A stretch of 60,575 nucleotides of DNA from Stagonosporopsis chrysanthemi (GCA_022560025.1 JAFISE010000183.1:1-60575), one strand, 5' to 3'; positions 23,395 to 34,900 are shown, counted from the stretch's first letter. Translations and numbers: made by a program. The notes: generated from the letters alone by a model not told the origin.

Positions 23395-25640
23395 ATAACT
23401 GGTAGATCTGTAGGTACTCAAAGTAGATAGGAAAAATTCCACCCTAAGCTTGTCATCCTATCTCTTAATATCTTACGTGAAAGAACTAGATAAAAACTAG
23501 AGATACATTCAGCTTGCTTCTCGCATTTAGTCGTAAGGTTTTTATCAGTAGTCTGATAAGTGCATTATAGGGCTAGGAACCCCATTTATAATTCACGTAA
23601 CCGTGTAAGACAGTATATCCAAGATCTCCAGCAATCTTTGCTACAAGTGTTTGATCTAAACTGATGTATTACATGTACTGCAGCTTCTTAAGACGTACAA
23701 GAACCAGTTGGAGCCCAATGATGCGTCTTAGTACTATTCTTACGACATTGGACCTGTAGCTTTGCTATTCCGCTCTCTTTACTATACTCTTCGAGACAGG
23801 ATGTGCCTCCAGTGATATTCAGCAAATTTATCGCGATGCCTTCTGAGCCTGAACACTGCCTGCAGTCCAATGCGTTAGCGTCGTTTGAAGCAGTCAGGCA
23901 TTATCTTACCATTCAATAGTGGCAGCGCCATTAGGAGCAGTACTGGGTATGCTCAACCGCGTTATTTGATCACCCGCACAGTCGTGAGGAACTGCATTGG
24001 CCATCAATGGAAGGAATGCTGCGTTTTGAAAGCTCAGAGTCGCTTGGCAGGTTGAGTTACGAAAGTTCACTAGCCTTTACTAAGTTAATCAAAAGAACAC
24101 GCCGTAGCAGGGGAGGAATACTGATAGGATATGCAGTCTCCTGCTCTCACTTGAACCACTGGGTCAGTCAAGATCGGCAAAGTCTGGTCAAAAGGTAGGA
24201 TCTGGGCGGCTCCAAGGCCAAACACGAGCGGCAGGTACTGTAGCATTATAAGTATTTGGATTAATTCACTGCAGTTCTAGGACTTGAGATAGCTATACTG
24301 AGTGAGTCTTATAGTTTTCGTCCTTTGTAAACAAGGATTCTTTGAACAGTTTTGTGCTTTTTGTGCTTGGGTTCCAGAGAACTGATCCCTGAAACCAGGA
24401 CACTGCTTTCGGTATCCAGGGTAACATGATTAGATAAAAGCACTATTAGACGCTTATCTCTAAGAACAAGTTACATATGTATCCAAGTTATCCAAAGTTT
24501 ACACAGTACTCTAATCTAGCCATTAAGTTCGCAGTTCCAAATAGGCACGTAGTCTTCAAGATCACGACCTCTGCGCTAAAGCAGCAGCCAATGTCCTGTA
24601 TAAACACATTAGCATCCTATCCCGTGTTTTGAGTCGTCACCAAATAGAGATCCAACCGCTCCGTTCTAATGAGTTAGGAGTCACGCTCTTCCTCCCACTA
24701 CCGCCATGCCCTCCTCCAAACTCATCGCATGTAAAGCGCGGTTTTAAGCCTCAGCTTGCTACAGTCATAGAGGAAACATTAGACAGTGATTTCCATTATA
24801 TAGAGTGGATTACTATGTATAATTATGTGTAAAATGATGAAATGCTTAACTTTAAGCACATTCTTCGAGCTAGATGCCGCCTTCCATGGGATCACGTGAC
24901 CATATCACGTGACCAATCGTACGCTGCACCAACACCAAGTGCGCGCTCACGCTCTCTTGTCACTCTTTGTAATGTCCGTCCCTACGTGCCGGGGCGCACA
25001 GTGTGACGAGACGCTCTTTCTTCCGGAAGCTCGTAATATCCCCACAATGCACACATGACAAACGCAATGCACATCCATCCTACAGCTCTTACTCTTCCAT
25101 TGCGCAAGCCACCAACGCCAAAAAAGCACGTTGATGGCTGCGCTGTCGCTTGTTCTGTCAGTGCGACCTATTACCTCTCCTCTGATACCCCCTTGTTTGT
25201 TCGCGACGGTATATACTTCTGCACAGCTCAGTGGGTTAGAAAGAAAGTCAAGAAGGCAAGAAGTAAGACTACACCCTTAGAAATTCGATTGAGGCATAGA
25301 GTGTGCAGTCCGGCAGTTTCTCCATCCAGACGGCAGGATCGTTGAATGCAGTTGACCAGCCGTGCGTGTTAAGTGGGCTTTTGGTTACAGTAACATGCTG
25401 AGATGTCTGCAGCCCAAGCTGCGCTTGCTGTGGGCTCTCGTGTCTAGCTACCTAAGTTGCTTTGGCATGTTGATTGACTCCAATTCTGGAACGGACATGC
25501 TATGCTGCTAGACACAACAATAGTGCTATAGAGGGAAGGGGATCTTGTAACTACGTAGCTTAGATTATGTAACCGTACGAAATACAACTATATATACCTT
25601 CAAGCTAGAATGGCAAGAAGGCCGGTCTTTTTGACCGTTA
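23395..25640. other. Intergenic region without supported gene
   Basis: About 2.2 kb between the cupredoxin gene and the inverted repeat beyond the HET-NLR. Short frames on both strands (for example 23688-23870 minus with several Cys, 24007-24198 plus, 25055-25345 plus with a basic tail) have no recognisable content and no splice partners I can defend. Contains the paired CACGTGAC sites at 24893-24913. Confidence 0.5.
24891..24915. promoter_or_regulatory. Two tandem CACGTGAC sites
   Basis: The 12-13 bp unit ATCACGTGACCA occurs twice back to back (24891 and 24904). CACGTG is the E-box core bound by bHLH factors; CACGTGAC is the extended form known for Cbf1-type proteins. Which gene it would serve is unclear: the nearest called gene is more than 1 kb away, and the small frame at 25055 is unproven. 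Confidence 0.35.
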
Positions 25641-25643
25641 CAG

Positions 25644-25803
25644 ATTACATAATATTCTATTGTAGCAGGCATTGCCCAGTGTGGGCAAAAGCACTTACCT
25701 CTGAGCTGAGAGCTCCTGTAGACGAACTTCACAACACGAAAACAGATAGCAATACAAGCGTGCTTCTGCAGCCTCTAACCCGACACTGCTCACGCAGTTA
25801 CAG
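25644..25803 (-). repeat. Right copy of the inverted roughly 165 bp repeat (partner 17327-17495)
   Basis: Reverse-complement match to 17327-17495. It lies about 160 bp beyond the HET-NLR stop codon, in that gene's sense, so it may be part of its 3' UTR. A CTACAG/GAGGTAAGT pair on the minus strand would frame a short exon of about 17 bp. Confidence 0.75.
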
Positions 25804-25960
25804 ATCTTCTTTGCTTCGTACAAAGCTGTGCATCTAAGTATATACCTCCCGCTTGGCCTCCTATGTTCCGAACTTCCAGTCAGGAGCTTTGCTAGTCCGC
25901 ATAATAACGTCGAAACCTTGTCATCGCACCTCCGCTCAGAACGGCTAGAGAAAAGACAGT

Positions 25961-28459
25961 CTAAGACTGCTCTTGTAATGCAAGCACTTTGCTGCGGTGT
26001 TGGCGACATGCTTGGGTAGTTGGGTGATGCTCTCCAAGGACAACGCTGTATCCACCACACGCCCTGTTGTATAAGTCAAGAGACTCCTTGTAGTCGCAAA
26101 GTTTCGCAAGCAGGTAAGCAAGGTGGTACATGCTGGTGAGCGTGTCAGGATGCTCGCGCCCAAGCACCTTCTCGTACCCTTCTAGCGCTCGTCGATGCAT
26201 CGCTTCTGCCTCCTCGTACTTTCCCTGCCTCTCCAGCACCGACCCAAGGTTGCTGACGCTGGTGAGCGTGTCAGGATGCTCGCGCCCAAGCACCTTCTCT
26301 CTTGCTTCTAGCGCTCGTCGATGCATCGCTTCTGCCTCCTCGTACTTTCCCTGCCTCTCCAGCACCGACCCAAGGTTGCTGACGCTGGTGAGCGTGTCAG
26401 GGTGCTTGCTACCTAGTACTCTTCTCCTCGACTCTAATACTTGCAAGTAGAGCTCTTCGGCTCTGTTGTATTGCCCATCGCTCTTCAAAGCCCCAGCGCA
26501 ATTTTCTGCAAGATTTGTTCCCTCCTTATTATTGTTCTTCTTACTATGTAACAGTGCATATTGTGCGTGCGGCAGCAGTCGCCTCCATTTGCTTCTGTTA
26601 CTGTGATTGCTGTTTGGGAACACCTGGAGCAGCTGCGTAACTGTGCGTTGAGTGCGTTTGTAAAGCTGTCCCTGCACCTGCAGCTGCTCTCGTAAGGCTT
26701 GGTGCACCAATCGATGCACATCGAACGCTGACTCAGCAGGTCGCCTTGTAACGAGCGCATACCTGTCAAGTATCATAATTGCATCTTCACGGGCCTGTGG
26801 CGATGCTGCCTTAAGCAGATCGAGCGGAATGTCCTTTCGTTCTACGCACGCAGCAAAGTAAAGATGCTCTACAGCAATGGCGTTGCTCTGCTGAACTTGA
26901 CCTATAGAAAGAGATAGTGTGGCAGCTACAGCCTTTCTTAGACTGGACTCTCCCTGCTCGCCTTCACGCAAGTCATTGCGGTGCTCAAGAGCGGCTTGAT
27001 TGTGTTCGTGTAGTCGTGCTTGGTACTGCTGCACTGTCATATCGCTTGCGTTCATGCACGCTGCCGCTTGCGACACTGCTAAAGGCAGGTGCGAGAGTTC
27101 TCTTAACAAGCGTATAGCTCCCGGCTGCTCAGCATCAGAAAGCGGCCTTGTCAAACGGGATTGCAACATCCTCAGCGCTGTGTCTGACGTCAGCTCACGC
27201 AGCGCTACCACATCTTGTGAAGCAAGCGTCTGAGCCGTGTCGCTCTCTGTTGTTGTGAAAATGACAGAACACAGCTTAGAATGCGGCAGAAAGTCAGCCA
27301 AATCCGCAGCTCGTATTGCAGATAAGCCGCTAGGCTGGAGTGTGGTGCCCTCTATGTTGTCGTAGATCAGCAAGCACTGTCGCGCACCCATTGCTGCTAC
27401 ACAGCGTTTGACGATCTGCTTTGTGTCTACTTGATCATCATCACAGCCATGGATACTAAGCTTCTGCGCGACGCTTGCATAAGCCCGGTAGAGACTGTCT
27501 ATGTTGCTTGCATCGATCCAGAAGACTGAGCAGTTCTTGTTGTTCAGTCTTGTCCTGTGTGCAACCTCAAGCGCAAGCTGCGACTTGCCTGTACCGCCGG
27601 GGCCAACAATTGCTAGCGTGGTAGTAGTCTGGTTGTTGCTGAAGAGCTTTGCTTCGAGTTTGGCAAGCTGTGCTCTGCGACCAACAAAAGACTCGTTTCG
27701 TGAGAATGGAATGATTGACAGTGCGCTGCCAGTTCCCTCAACTTCAGCCTGCAGTCTTCTCAATGCGCTCTGTTTTCCTTCTCCATACGTTGTAGGCATA
27801 GAGACGCCAAGAACTCCAAGCAGGCAGTACACAATGTCTTCTTCCTCAGTCGTCTTGCGATTCTTAGCCCACTGCTGTCGTTCAGATGTGCTGAACTGCT
27901 CTAAAGGACATTTGCGCAGCGCGGCGAGCGGGATGTCAGTGATCTCGTGTAGTAATTGTTCAAGCAATGTTTTGTCGCCTAGATGATGTCCTTCGCGCGA
28001 GAAAAACTCAACTGTTACTGGCGCGATTAATTCTTGGAGCGTCCATCCTCGAGTGAACCAATCGCTTCCCCGGAACGACGCTTCCCAGCTGCTGCGCTGG
28101 GACGCGTCCGTCGCAGAAGACACTGAGACGTCAGACAAGAAGACGTAGCATCGGGCCGCATTCTGGTACCACTGGAACATTGAGTTGATCGCCTTCGAGC
28201 GCTCGTTGTTGTCCCATCTGTCGATGCAGCATGTGTCAATCCAGAAGTACTGCAGCCCGTCCTTAGCCGCCTGTTTGGCACAGAACCGCAACTTCTGATA
28301 GCCTTCTTCTCTTTCTTCGTAGTTTTTATTTGACACATCTTCGATAAGGGTCTCAGAGTCGCTCCATCGGTGCGATAAGATAGCATATGGCGGGATTGGC
28401 TTGCCGCGAAAGTCTGTTAAGATCAGTCTGCCTAGCGCGTCAAAATGGAGTAGTCGCAT
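25961..28459 (-). CDS. HET-NB-ARC-TPR STAND protein (fungal NLR), 832 aa
   Basis: ATG at 28459 gives the start typical of HET proteins (MRLLHFDALGRLILTDF); the frame is open 40 codons further up. HET domain at about residues 25-210: PPYAILSHRW, FWIDTCCIDRWDNNE, RGWTLQELIAP and DIVYCLLGVLGVSMPTTYGEG. P-loop NTPase: Walker A GPGGTGKS near residue 285, Walker B-like LLIYDN. TPR repeats at about 670-820, two of which are near-identical 42-residue units (HPDTLTSVSNLGSVLERQGK). This sensor-switch-effector layout is that of fungal NLRs controlling non-self recognition and incompatibility cell death; the ligand cannot be inferred. Single exon, apparently intact. The pogo element end lies 445 bp upstream of the ATG. 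Confidence 0.92.
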   Translation of the reverse strand: MRLLHFDALGRLILTDFRGKPIPPYAILSHRWSDSETLIEDVSNKNYEEREEGYQKLRFCAKQAAKDGLQYFWIDTCCIDRWDNNERSKAINSMFQWYQNAARCYVFLSDVSVSSATDASQRSSWEASFRGSDWFTRGWTLQELIAPVTVEFFSREGHHLGDKTLLEQLLHEITDIPLAALRKCPLEQFSTSERQQWAKNRKTTEEEDIVYCLLGVLGVSMPTTYGEGKQSALRRLQAEVEGTGSALSIIPFSRNESFVGRRAQLAKLEAKLFSNNQTTTTLAIVGPGGTGKSQLALEVAHRTRLNNKNCSVFWIDASNIDSLYRAYASVAQKLSIHGCDDDQVDTKQIVKRCVAAMGARQCLLIYDNIEGTTLQPSGLSAIRAADLADFLPHSKLCSVIFTTTESDTAQTLASQDVVALRELTSDTALRMLQSRLTRPLSDAEQPGAIRLLRELSHLPLAVSQAAACMNASDMTVQQYQARLHEHNQAALEHRNDLREGEQGESSLRKAVAATLSLSIGQVQQSNAIAVEHLYFAACVERKDIPLDLLKAASPQAREDAIMILDRYALVTRRPAESAFDVHRLVHQALREQLQVQGQLYKRTQRTVTQLLQVFPNSNHSNRSKWRRLLPHAQYALLHSKKNNNKEGTNLAENCAGALKSDGQYNRAEELYLQVLESRRRVLGSKHPDTLTSVSNLGSVLERQGKYEEAEAMHRRALEAREKVLGREHPDTLTSVSNLGSVLERQGKYEEAEAMHRRALEGYEKVLGREHPDTLTSMYHLAYLLAKLCDYKESLDLYNRACGGYSVVLGEHHPTTQACRQHRSKVLALQEQS
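26130..26400 (-). repeat. Near-identical 126 bp direct repeats encoding TPR units
   Basis: Two consecutive 126-bp units (26130-26255, 26256-26381) inside the NLR gene differ at only a handful of bases, mainly where the protein changes between EAREKV and EGYEKV, and a third partial unit follows. Such homogenised repeats are typical of the fast-evolving recognition domains of fungal NLRs. Confidence 0.85.
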
Positions 28460-28904
28460 GGCGGTTGCAGCCTGGAATTGAGCACTGGGTAATAAGAGTC
28501 GCGAACGTCTTTGTAGCAGTGAGATTGGAATGACATGGTTGCAAGAGAGCAGAGAAGGCAGCCTGGCGAGGCAGTGCATGCAATTAGGCTGCTGACTGCA
28601 TCAAGCGCCCACCGTCCTGCGCCGCCTTGCCTCGCCACACTGTCTGCGTTGAGGCAGTGTTTGCCGTATAGAGTTATGTTGCAGGAGTGCACATGTAGGT
28701 GAAGTGCCAGCAGATAGAGCAGTTCTACGGAGCTTGTTGCTGTAGCATCTCGCCTGCCCCTTTGCGACAGGAGCGAGCACAGTTGGGGGAAACGGCCGCC
28801 TGCATGGCTGGGGATAAGAGTTGTTTGCGGCTGGGCGATCGTTAAAGCCGCGATTTTTAGCCACAGCACGCAGCTCGCGAACATTTCAGCACGCTAAAGG
28901 ACTA

Positions 28905-29600
28905 AAGTCCATCCCTGCGGTTCGAACAACCCCCTGCGCCCACTTAGATTTCTGGTTCAAGCACTCTGGACCTCAACGCCGCAGGTGTACAAAGCTGCAG
29001 GTAGTACAGAAGTGTTCTTTGGGTACAACGTCTCCTACTTTTAGTCTGCAGTATAAAAAATACAGCAGTTTTAGGCGTGTTGTTAGTTATCTTGTTCACA
29101 GCATCTAAATCGACAACAGCTGTATACCCCTGCTACACCACTGCTATCTGCCATAATCGTCATCTCGGTGTATTTAGAGAATAGTGCTTCTGTCTTGGAA
29201 GGCGCGCCTAGATTCTTAGGGTCTGCAGCCTCCGTAAGTACTCACTCCGAGTTTATCCGCAAATGTGAGCAAGCTAGAGGGCTTGAGAACGAGGGCGCAG
29301 CGCGCTTATGTGGATGTGTATTGTACATTTAGCGGCCTGCAATGTACACCGGCGCTATGCCAAAGATGGTCGAGGTGTGGCGTTTGCTTCTAGAAGCTTC
29401 TCCTAGGAGTGCACAGTCACAGTCACTTGCGCGCTATTTTTAGAGGTTGAGGCTGTGAGCCCGTTGCTGGCCTCTCGCTCGTTCCCTCTCCTCTACCATC
29501 ACAGTCATTGCGATGGACGCAGCCAGTCGAGCGCTGGCGCAGGCCCTGCCGACAGGCGTAGCTGATACATATGCTAACCGATCAGAGTATGGCAACGCTC
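28905..29600 (+). repeat. Left long inverted-repeat arm: pogo element 5' end
   Basis: Begins with the terminal sequence AAGTCCATCCCTGC, then GTTCGAACA, and runs through the leader into the first roughly 25 codons of the transposase. It aligns with the reverse complement of about 35085-35745. The best-conserved blocks include TAGCGGCCTGCA, GCTTCTAGAAGCTTCTCCT and CAGCCAGTCGAGCGCTGGCG; the outer 250 bp are more diverged. The flanking bases GGAC-TA-AAGTCC form a small palindrome, so the TA duplication is suggestive rather than proven. Confidence 0.8.
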
Positions 29601-31201
29601 CTCTCTCTACCGTCATCCATCGTGATCACGGACGACGCTCGCGCGAGGAGCAGGCCGAGAGCCAGCAGTACCTGAGCCGAGACGAGGAAATCGCTCTCGT
29701 GAGGTTCTTGCTGCTCAAGTCCAATCTTGGGCAACCCGTGCGAATCAAGTTCATACGCTCGCTAGCCCTCAGTATAGCCCGTCAACGGACCTTTGAGAAC
29801 AGACCATCGAAGCCCCCGGGCAAGAACTGGCCGAAAGCTTTCGAGAAACGGCACCCTGAGCTCCAGGCCAGGAGAGTCCGATCGATCGACTGGAAGCGCC
29901 ATGGGAACAACATACACGAGAAGGTCGTGGAGTGGTTCGACGTGATTGGACTGGTCCTGCGGGACCCCGGTATCGTGCCAGAAAACGTCTACAACATGGA
30001 CGAGACGGGAGTCATGCTAAGTATGCTTGGCTCGGTCAAAGTCTTGGTAGGTAAAGACGATCGACAGAACAGCAGAGGTGCTGGTGTAAAGCGAACCATG
30101 GTAACGGCGATTGAATGCATCAGTGCTGACGGTAGGGCCCTGCTGCCTCTGATCATCTGGCCTGCTTCGACTCACCGAAGCAACTGGACCACACACAAGA
30201 CGCCTGGATGGCACTACGCACACTCTGAGAACGGATACAATGACTCCAAGATCAGCTTGGAGTGGCTTACGCGCGTGTTCGACCCGCAGACCAGGGAGCG
30301 TGCTAGTGGGAAACCACGAGTGCTCGTGTGCGATGGCTTCGGGACGCATGAGACGCTCGAGATCCTGGAGTTCTGCCTGGCGAACAACATCATATTGTGC
30401 CGTCTCCCCTCTCATACCTCCCACAAGCTCCAGCCATGCGATGTTGGGCCCTTCGCGCCTTTGAAAACGGCATATCGCGACCAAGTTGAGAGGCTGAACC
30501 GTGGAGGTGTGGACACGGTTGGCAAAGAGCACTTCACCTATCTGTACAGCCCTGCAAGAGACAGGGCTATGACCAAGAGAAATATTCGAGCCGGGTGGTC
30601 AGCGACTGGCTTGTTTCCCTTCAACCCAGAAAGAGTGCTGAAAGACATTCCAAAGCCCCCAACTGAACTTGTCATTCCAAAGGTTAATAACGTGGCGCGA
30701 ACCTGTCCGTCAGCTGAAATGGTGCACACACCTGTCACGCCCGTGACACCGGTGACAGCCGAAGCACTTACAATGTTGCATGACATGATCAAAGAGGATA
30801 CTCGGACGCTTAACAAGACTAGCAAACAGCGTGTACAGAGGCGCATACAGAAGCTCGCAAGTGCAGCCCGGATATCCTTCGCCGAGCGAGCTCTTCTCCA
30901 GGACCACAATCGCTTCCTCTTCAAGATCAACAACGAAGCCAAAGTCCGCCGATCGACCAAGTCGATTGTCCTGGGCAAGGCGAAAGTGATGAGTTATGAG
31001 GATCTCGAGGCGGCACGAGCGAAGAGGGCTGCGAAGGAGAAAGGCAAAAAAGAAGGGCGTGGCCGTAAGCGCAAGGGTCCTGCACCGGAGGCGGATGCAG
31101 GTTTGTTGGTACCAGAATCCAAAGTAGTGCGGGTGAACAAGATAGTAGCGCCAACGGACGCTCCAGTCCTGTGGAGGGCCCCGGTGGCGCGAATGTATTA
31201 G
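29513..31201 (+). CDS. Fot1/pogo-family DDE transposase, 562 aa, intact
   Basis: Tc1/mariner-superfamily transposase of the pogo/Fot1 branch, cutting and rejoining element ends at TA sites. Residues about 45-150 form the DNA-binding part (CENP-B-type HTH: LSRDEEIALVRFLLLK...FEKRHPELQARRVRSIDW). The DDE_1 catalytic core follows with D163 (NMDETG), D274 (VCDGFGTH) and D310 (QPCDVG), a DD35D spacing normal for this group. SHTSHKLQPCDVGPF and GWSATGLFPFNP are family signatures. The C-terminal quarter is basic (KEKGKKEGRGRKRKGP) with a small TPVTPVTPVT repeat. No stop or frameshift, so it may be functional, unlike the decayed elements at both ends of the window. Confidence 0.95.
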   Translation: MDAASRALAQALPTGVADTYANRSEYGNAPLSTVIHRDHGRRSREEQAESQQYLSRDEEIALVRFLLLKSNLGQPVRIKFIRSLALSIARQRTFENRPSKPPGKNWPKAFEKRHPELQARRVRSIDWKRHGNNIHEKVVEWFDVIGLVLRDPGIVPENVYNMDETGVMLSMLGSVKVLVGKDDRQNSRGAGVKRTMVTAIECISADGRALLPLIIWPASTHRSNWTTHKTPGWHYAHSENGYNDSKISLEWLTRVFDPQTRERASGKPRVLVCDGFGTHETLEILEFCLANNIILCRLPSHTSHKLQPCDVGPFAPLKTAYRDQVERLNRGGVDTVGKEHFTYLYSPARDRAMTKRNIRAGWSATGLFPFNPERVLKDIPKPPTELVIPKVNNVARTCPSAEMVHTPVTPVTPVTAEALTMLHDMIKEDTRTLNKTSKQRVQRRIQKLASAARISFAERALLQDHNRFLFKINNEAKVRRSTKSIVLGKAKVMSYEDLEAARAKRAAKEKGKKEGRGRKRKGPAPEADAGLLVPESKVVRVNKIVAPTDAPVLWRAPVARMY

Positions 31202-31926
31202 AACGGCGCTTTGACCGTGCTAAATGAACTCTTCAACCAAAAGTCTTCCCTCATCATCCTGTCACCTTCCCATTGCTGCTGACAGACGCTCAGCGCAGTC
31301 ACGGCGCAGGTTTCTTCGAGACTTGACCAGAGTGGGCGTCGCATTTGGGCGTTGTGATTGTATCGACATCGCGGTCGCGTGTCAACGTGTGCGACAATAG
31401 TGCTCTATCCGCGGATGGATCCAGATAGTTGCAGCGGACAGTGCTGACACTGCGACAGGACTAAGGTGAGCGAGTCTGGGTTCTGGAGGGTTCTAGGCGA
31501 AGACTGCAACGCAAAGCGCGTAGAAGTGAGGACACGATAACGTCGTGGAGACAACCAGACCGATACCGTACAGCACGGACCGTACGGGCAGCGGCTTCGG
31601 GCGATCCAGCGCGCAGCGGGGCCTTCCGCCAAATAACACAGGTTACCATCCGCCAACATGCTAAAGTACAACACTTCGAAGCCCAAAGCCTACATACACA
31701 CTGATCATCACGGGTCCAGTGACAATGCGTTCCGCAGTTTGTGAGGAGCAAAGAAGGCGTTCGCTTTCATGCAGGCGACACGGCCACGCCGCATCAGCGG
31801 GGTCGCGGCTGAGATGCGCAGCCACGCTCAGCCTGGTACACAGCAACAGCACTGTCTTTCAGCCTGATCATCGGCAGTGCTAAACTGCGCTACAGCTTGC
31901 TGGGCTACAGGTCGAAATCAACAGTC
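31202..31926. other. Spacer between transposase and NACHT-ankyrin gene
   Basis: About 0.7 kb of normal composition. I searched it by eye for the expected 3' terminus of the pogo element (reverse complement of AAGTCCATCCCTGC) and did not find it. It must hold the promoter and 5' UTR of the NLR gene. No convincing reading frame. Confidence 0.55.
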
Positions 31927-34900
31927 ATGTCTGGCATTTTGGCAAAAGCCTCATCACTGAAGCCTGAGATCCGACTCGCCCAGGCTGTCTCCGAGTTCGA
32001 AGCCGACTTGTCCGACAAGCAAAAGTCCGCATTTCGAATACTGAAATCGCAGTCACTCTCAACCCCACCTAGTCCTAGCGACGTCATGCGGCTGACGGCT
32101 GAGGTTGACTGTCACACGTCAAAGAAGTTCAGCAGCGCGTGTTTTGGGCCTCGCTTCACCAACTTCCTCCATGGGGTCCAGCAGTTTGCCGCGCTTGGAG
32201 ATGTTGTAGTTGGAGGATCGCAGAACATGTTGGCATGCGGCGTGTGGGCATTGGTGCGCATGTCGTTGTTGGTCAGTGTCTTGGTCTTACCCCAATTTCG
32301 CAGTCAGTCACTCATTCATCATAGTCCATTGTGAATCTTTCAACCTATATTGACAAGCTATCCTCGCTGTTCATGGACGTCGGCCGCTCCGCCCCGCGCT
32401 ACCAAGAGATCGCTCGGCTATACCCTCGCTCTGCGAAGCTACAATCATACCTTACTGAGTACTTCATCGTGGTGGTCGGCCTATGCCGTTACCTGTTCAG
32501 GTTCGGACAGAAGTCGACTGTCAAGCAATTCGCGTCCTCGCTGAGCGATGTGCACCTGAAGACCTTCCAGACGGAGCTCGACAAGTGGGCAAAGTCGATC
32601 AGGGAACAGATGGACGTGAGCGAGGCTCAAGAAAGCTCTGGGTTCAGGGCTCTGACTAGGGACATGCTCACGTCTACCTCACATCAGCAGAGACATACCA
32701 CGAAGATGCGAGTGCTCGACTTCTGTTCTACGTACGATCACGAGACAGCGTGGAAGCAGATCAGGAAGGCGGGCAACGCATCGTTTCACACTCAACAGGC
32801 AGAATATCGAGAGTGGAGAGACGGCTCGGGCCCCGGTATACTTTTGTATACTGGCAAGCTAGGGTCGGGTAAGTCGGTGCTGCTGGCCAACATCGTGGAT
32901 GACCTCAGCCTCTGCACTGACAAAGGGGAGTCTCAAGTGGCATACTTCTTCTGCAAGCACGATATTGCAGAAAGTCTCCAGGCACGGACGATTGTAGGTT
33001 CACTGGCACGACAGCTCCTGCGTACTGTTCCGGATCTCGACGTACTTGCAAAGAGCTGCGAAAACACTCACACCAGGGGTGACACGGAGAAAGTGCTTGA
33101 GATGCTCTTCCAGGGCTATTCGTCTGACGCTAAAGCATACTTCGTTCTTGACGGCCTTGATGAATGCGATGATGAAGAAAAAGAGACGGTGGTGCAGGCC
33201 CTCCGGGAGATCCAAGAGAAACGAAAAGTCCTGGTCTGTGCTGCTTTCCGAGAAGAGCCGAACAGAAGCCTGCAGTCAATTACTAACCAGCTCTTGGCCA
33301 CTCGGCTTGTCTCTATACCAGACGACAATCCAGACATCGAAGCTTTTATCGAAGCAGAGCTCGAGCGTTGTCTTCGCCAAAAGCGTTTGACAATCGGAGA
33401 TCCCACTTTGATCCTTGACATCCAAGATGCTCTTTCAAAGGGTTCACAGGGAATGTTCCTCTGGGTAGCTCTTCAGATCCAGTCTTTGAGCAGCATGAAG
33501 ACCGATCATGCCATCCGAGAAGCACTGGCAGACCTGCCGAGAGACCTCTCAGAGACGTTTGCTAGGATCCTACGGAAGTCAGGAAGCTCGGATCCAGCCC
33601 TCCAGGCCAGAACGCTACAACTCGTACTGGCGGCTTGCCGGCCCTTGACAACAGAGGAGTTGCGGGAAGCTCTAAGCGTTGTCCCTGGAGATGCCACTTG
33701 GGATCCTTCTCAGGTCTTGAACGATGTCTACTCTGCACTGGCCTGCTGCGGATGTCTTCTCACTGTGGACGAGGAAGAGTTCACCGTCCGCGTTGTCCAC
33801 CACAGCGTCAAGCAGTACATGCTCGATGGACTTGATGGCGCAAAGAATATGAGCTTTTCGCCCAAGGAAGCGCAGAGGATGTTGGCAGATACTGTCGTCA
33901 CTTATCTCGGCTTTGGGGTCTTTGGGACTGAGGTATCAAGAGTCAAGGCCCATCCAATAGTGGTACAATCTGCCCCATCGAAGATTGTGCAAGCCGCTAT
34001 GGGCTCTTCAAGCACTGCTCGTCAGCTTGCCATAAAGTTGCTTGGATCAAGACGGCAACACGCATTCGACATGAGCAAAGTTATTGCAGAAACACGCAGC
34101 TCACTCAACACCAAGCCAGAGCACGCATTCAGGTTCTACGCTTATGCAAAGACATACTGGCAGGACCATGTACTGTATGTGTCAGGATGTGAAGCCGTCA
34201 TTTTCAAGCTCACTTCCAAGCTAATCTACAGTCGAGCCTCCGAGCTCAGGGAGGTGGACAAGAACTTCTGGATGGGCCTCCAATTGGCTCTTAAGGATGG
34301 GAACAGGAACGTTGTTACGCTATTATTCCAGGCGGGGAAGACTGACATGAATGCAAGAGACAACGACGGATCGACGCCGCTGATGTGGGCGGCACGACAC
34401 GGACACAAAGACACAGTCGAGGTGCTGCTCAGCGTTGGCAAGGCTGACGTTGAGACGAAGAAGAACGACGGATGGACGGCGCTGATACAGGCGGCAGTTA
34501 ACGGACACAAAGACACAGTTGAGGTGCTGCTCAGCGTTGGCAAGGCTGACGTTGAGGCGAAGGACAACGGCGGATCGACGGCGCTGATGTGGGCGGTACG
34601 ACATGGACACAAAGACACAGTCGAGGTGCTGCTCAGCGTTGGCAAGGCTGACGTTGAGACGAAGAAGAACGACGGATGGACGGCGCTGATACAGGCGGCA
34701 CAAGACGGATACAAGGACACAGTCGAGGTGCTGCTCAGCGTTGGCAAGGCTGACGTTGAGGCGAAGGACAACGACGGATCGACGGCGCTGATACGGGCGG
34801 CACGACACGGACACAAGGACACAGTCGAGGTGCTGCTCAGCGTTGGCAAGGCTGACGTTGAGGCGAAGGACAGGGACGGAATGACGGCGCTCAAGGTAGC

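Noticed and set aside
24007..24198. 63-codon plus-strand frame between the cupredoxin and NLR genes
   Set aside because: No domain, signal peptide or splice context; similar in quality to other chance frames nearby.
26130..26450. Direct repeats in the NLR gene as a possible CRISPR array
   Set aside because: Units are contiguous coding TPR modules without spacers, in a eukaryotic genome.
31202..31926. Expected 3' terminal inverted repeat of the pogo element after the transposase
   Set aside because: The only weak match (GCGGATGGATCC near 31411) lacks the GCAGGGATGGACTT core.
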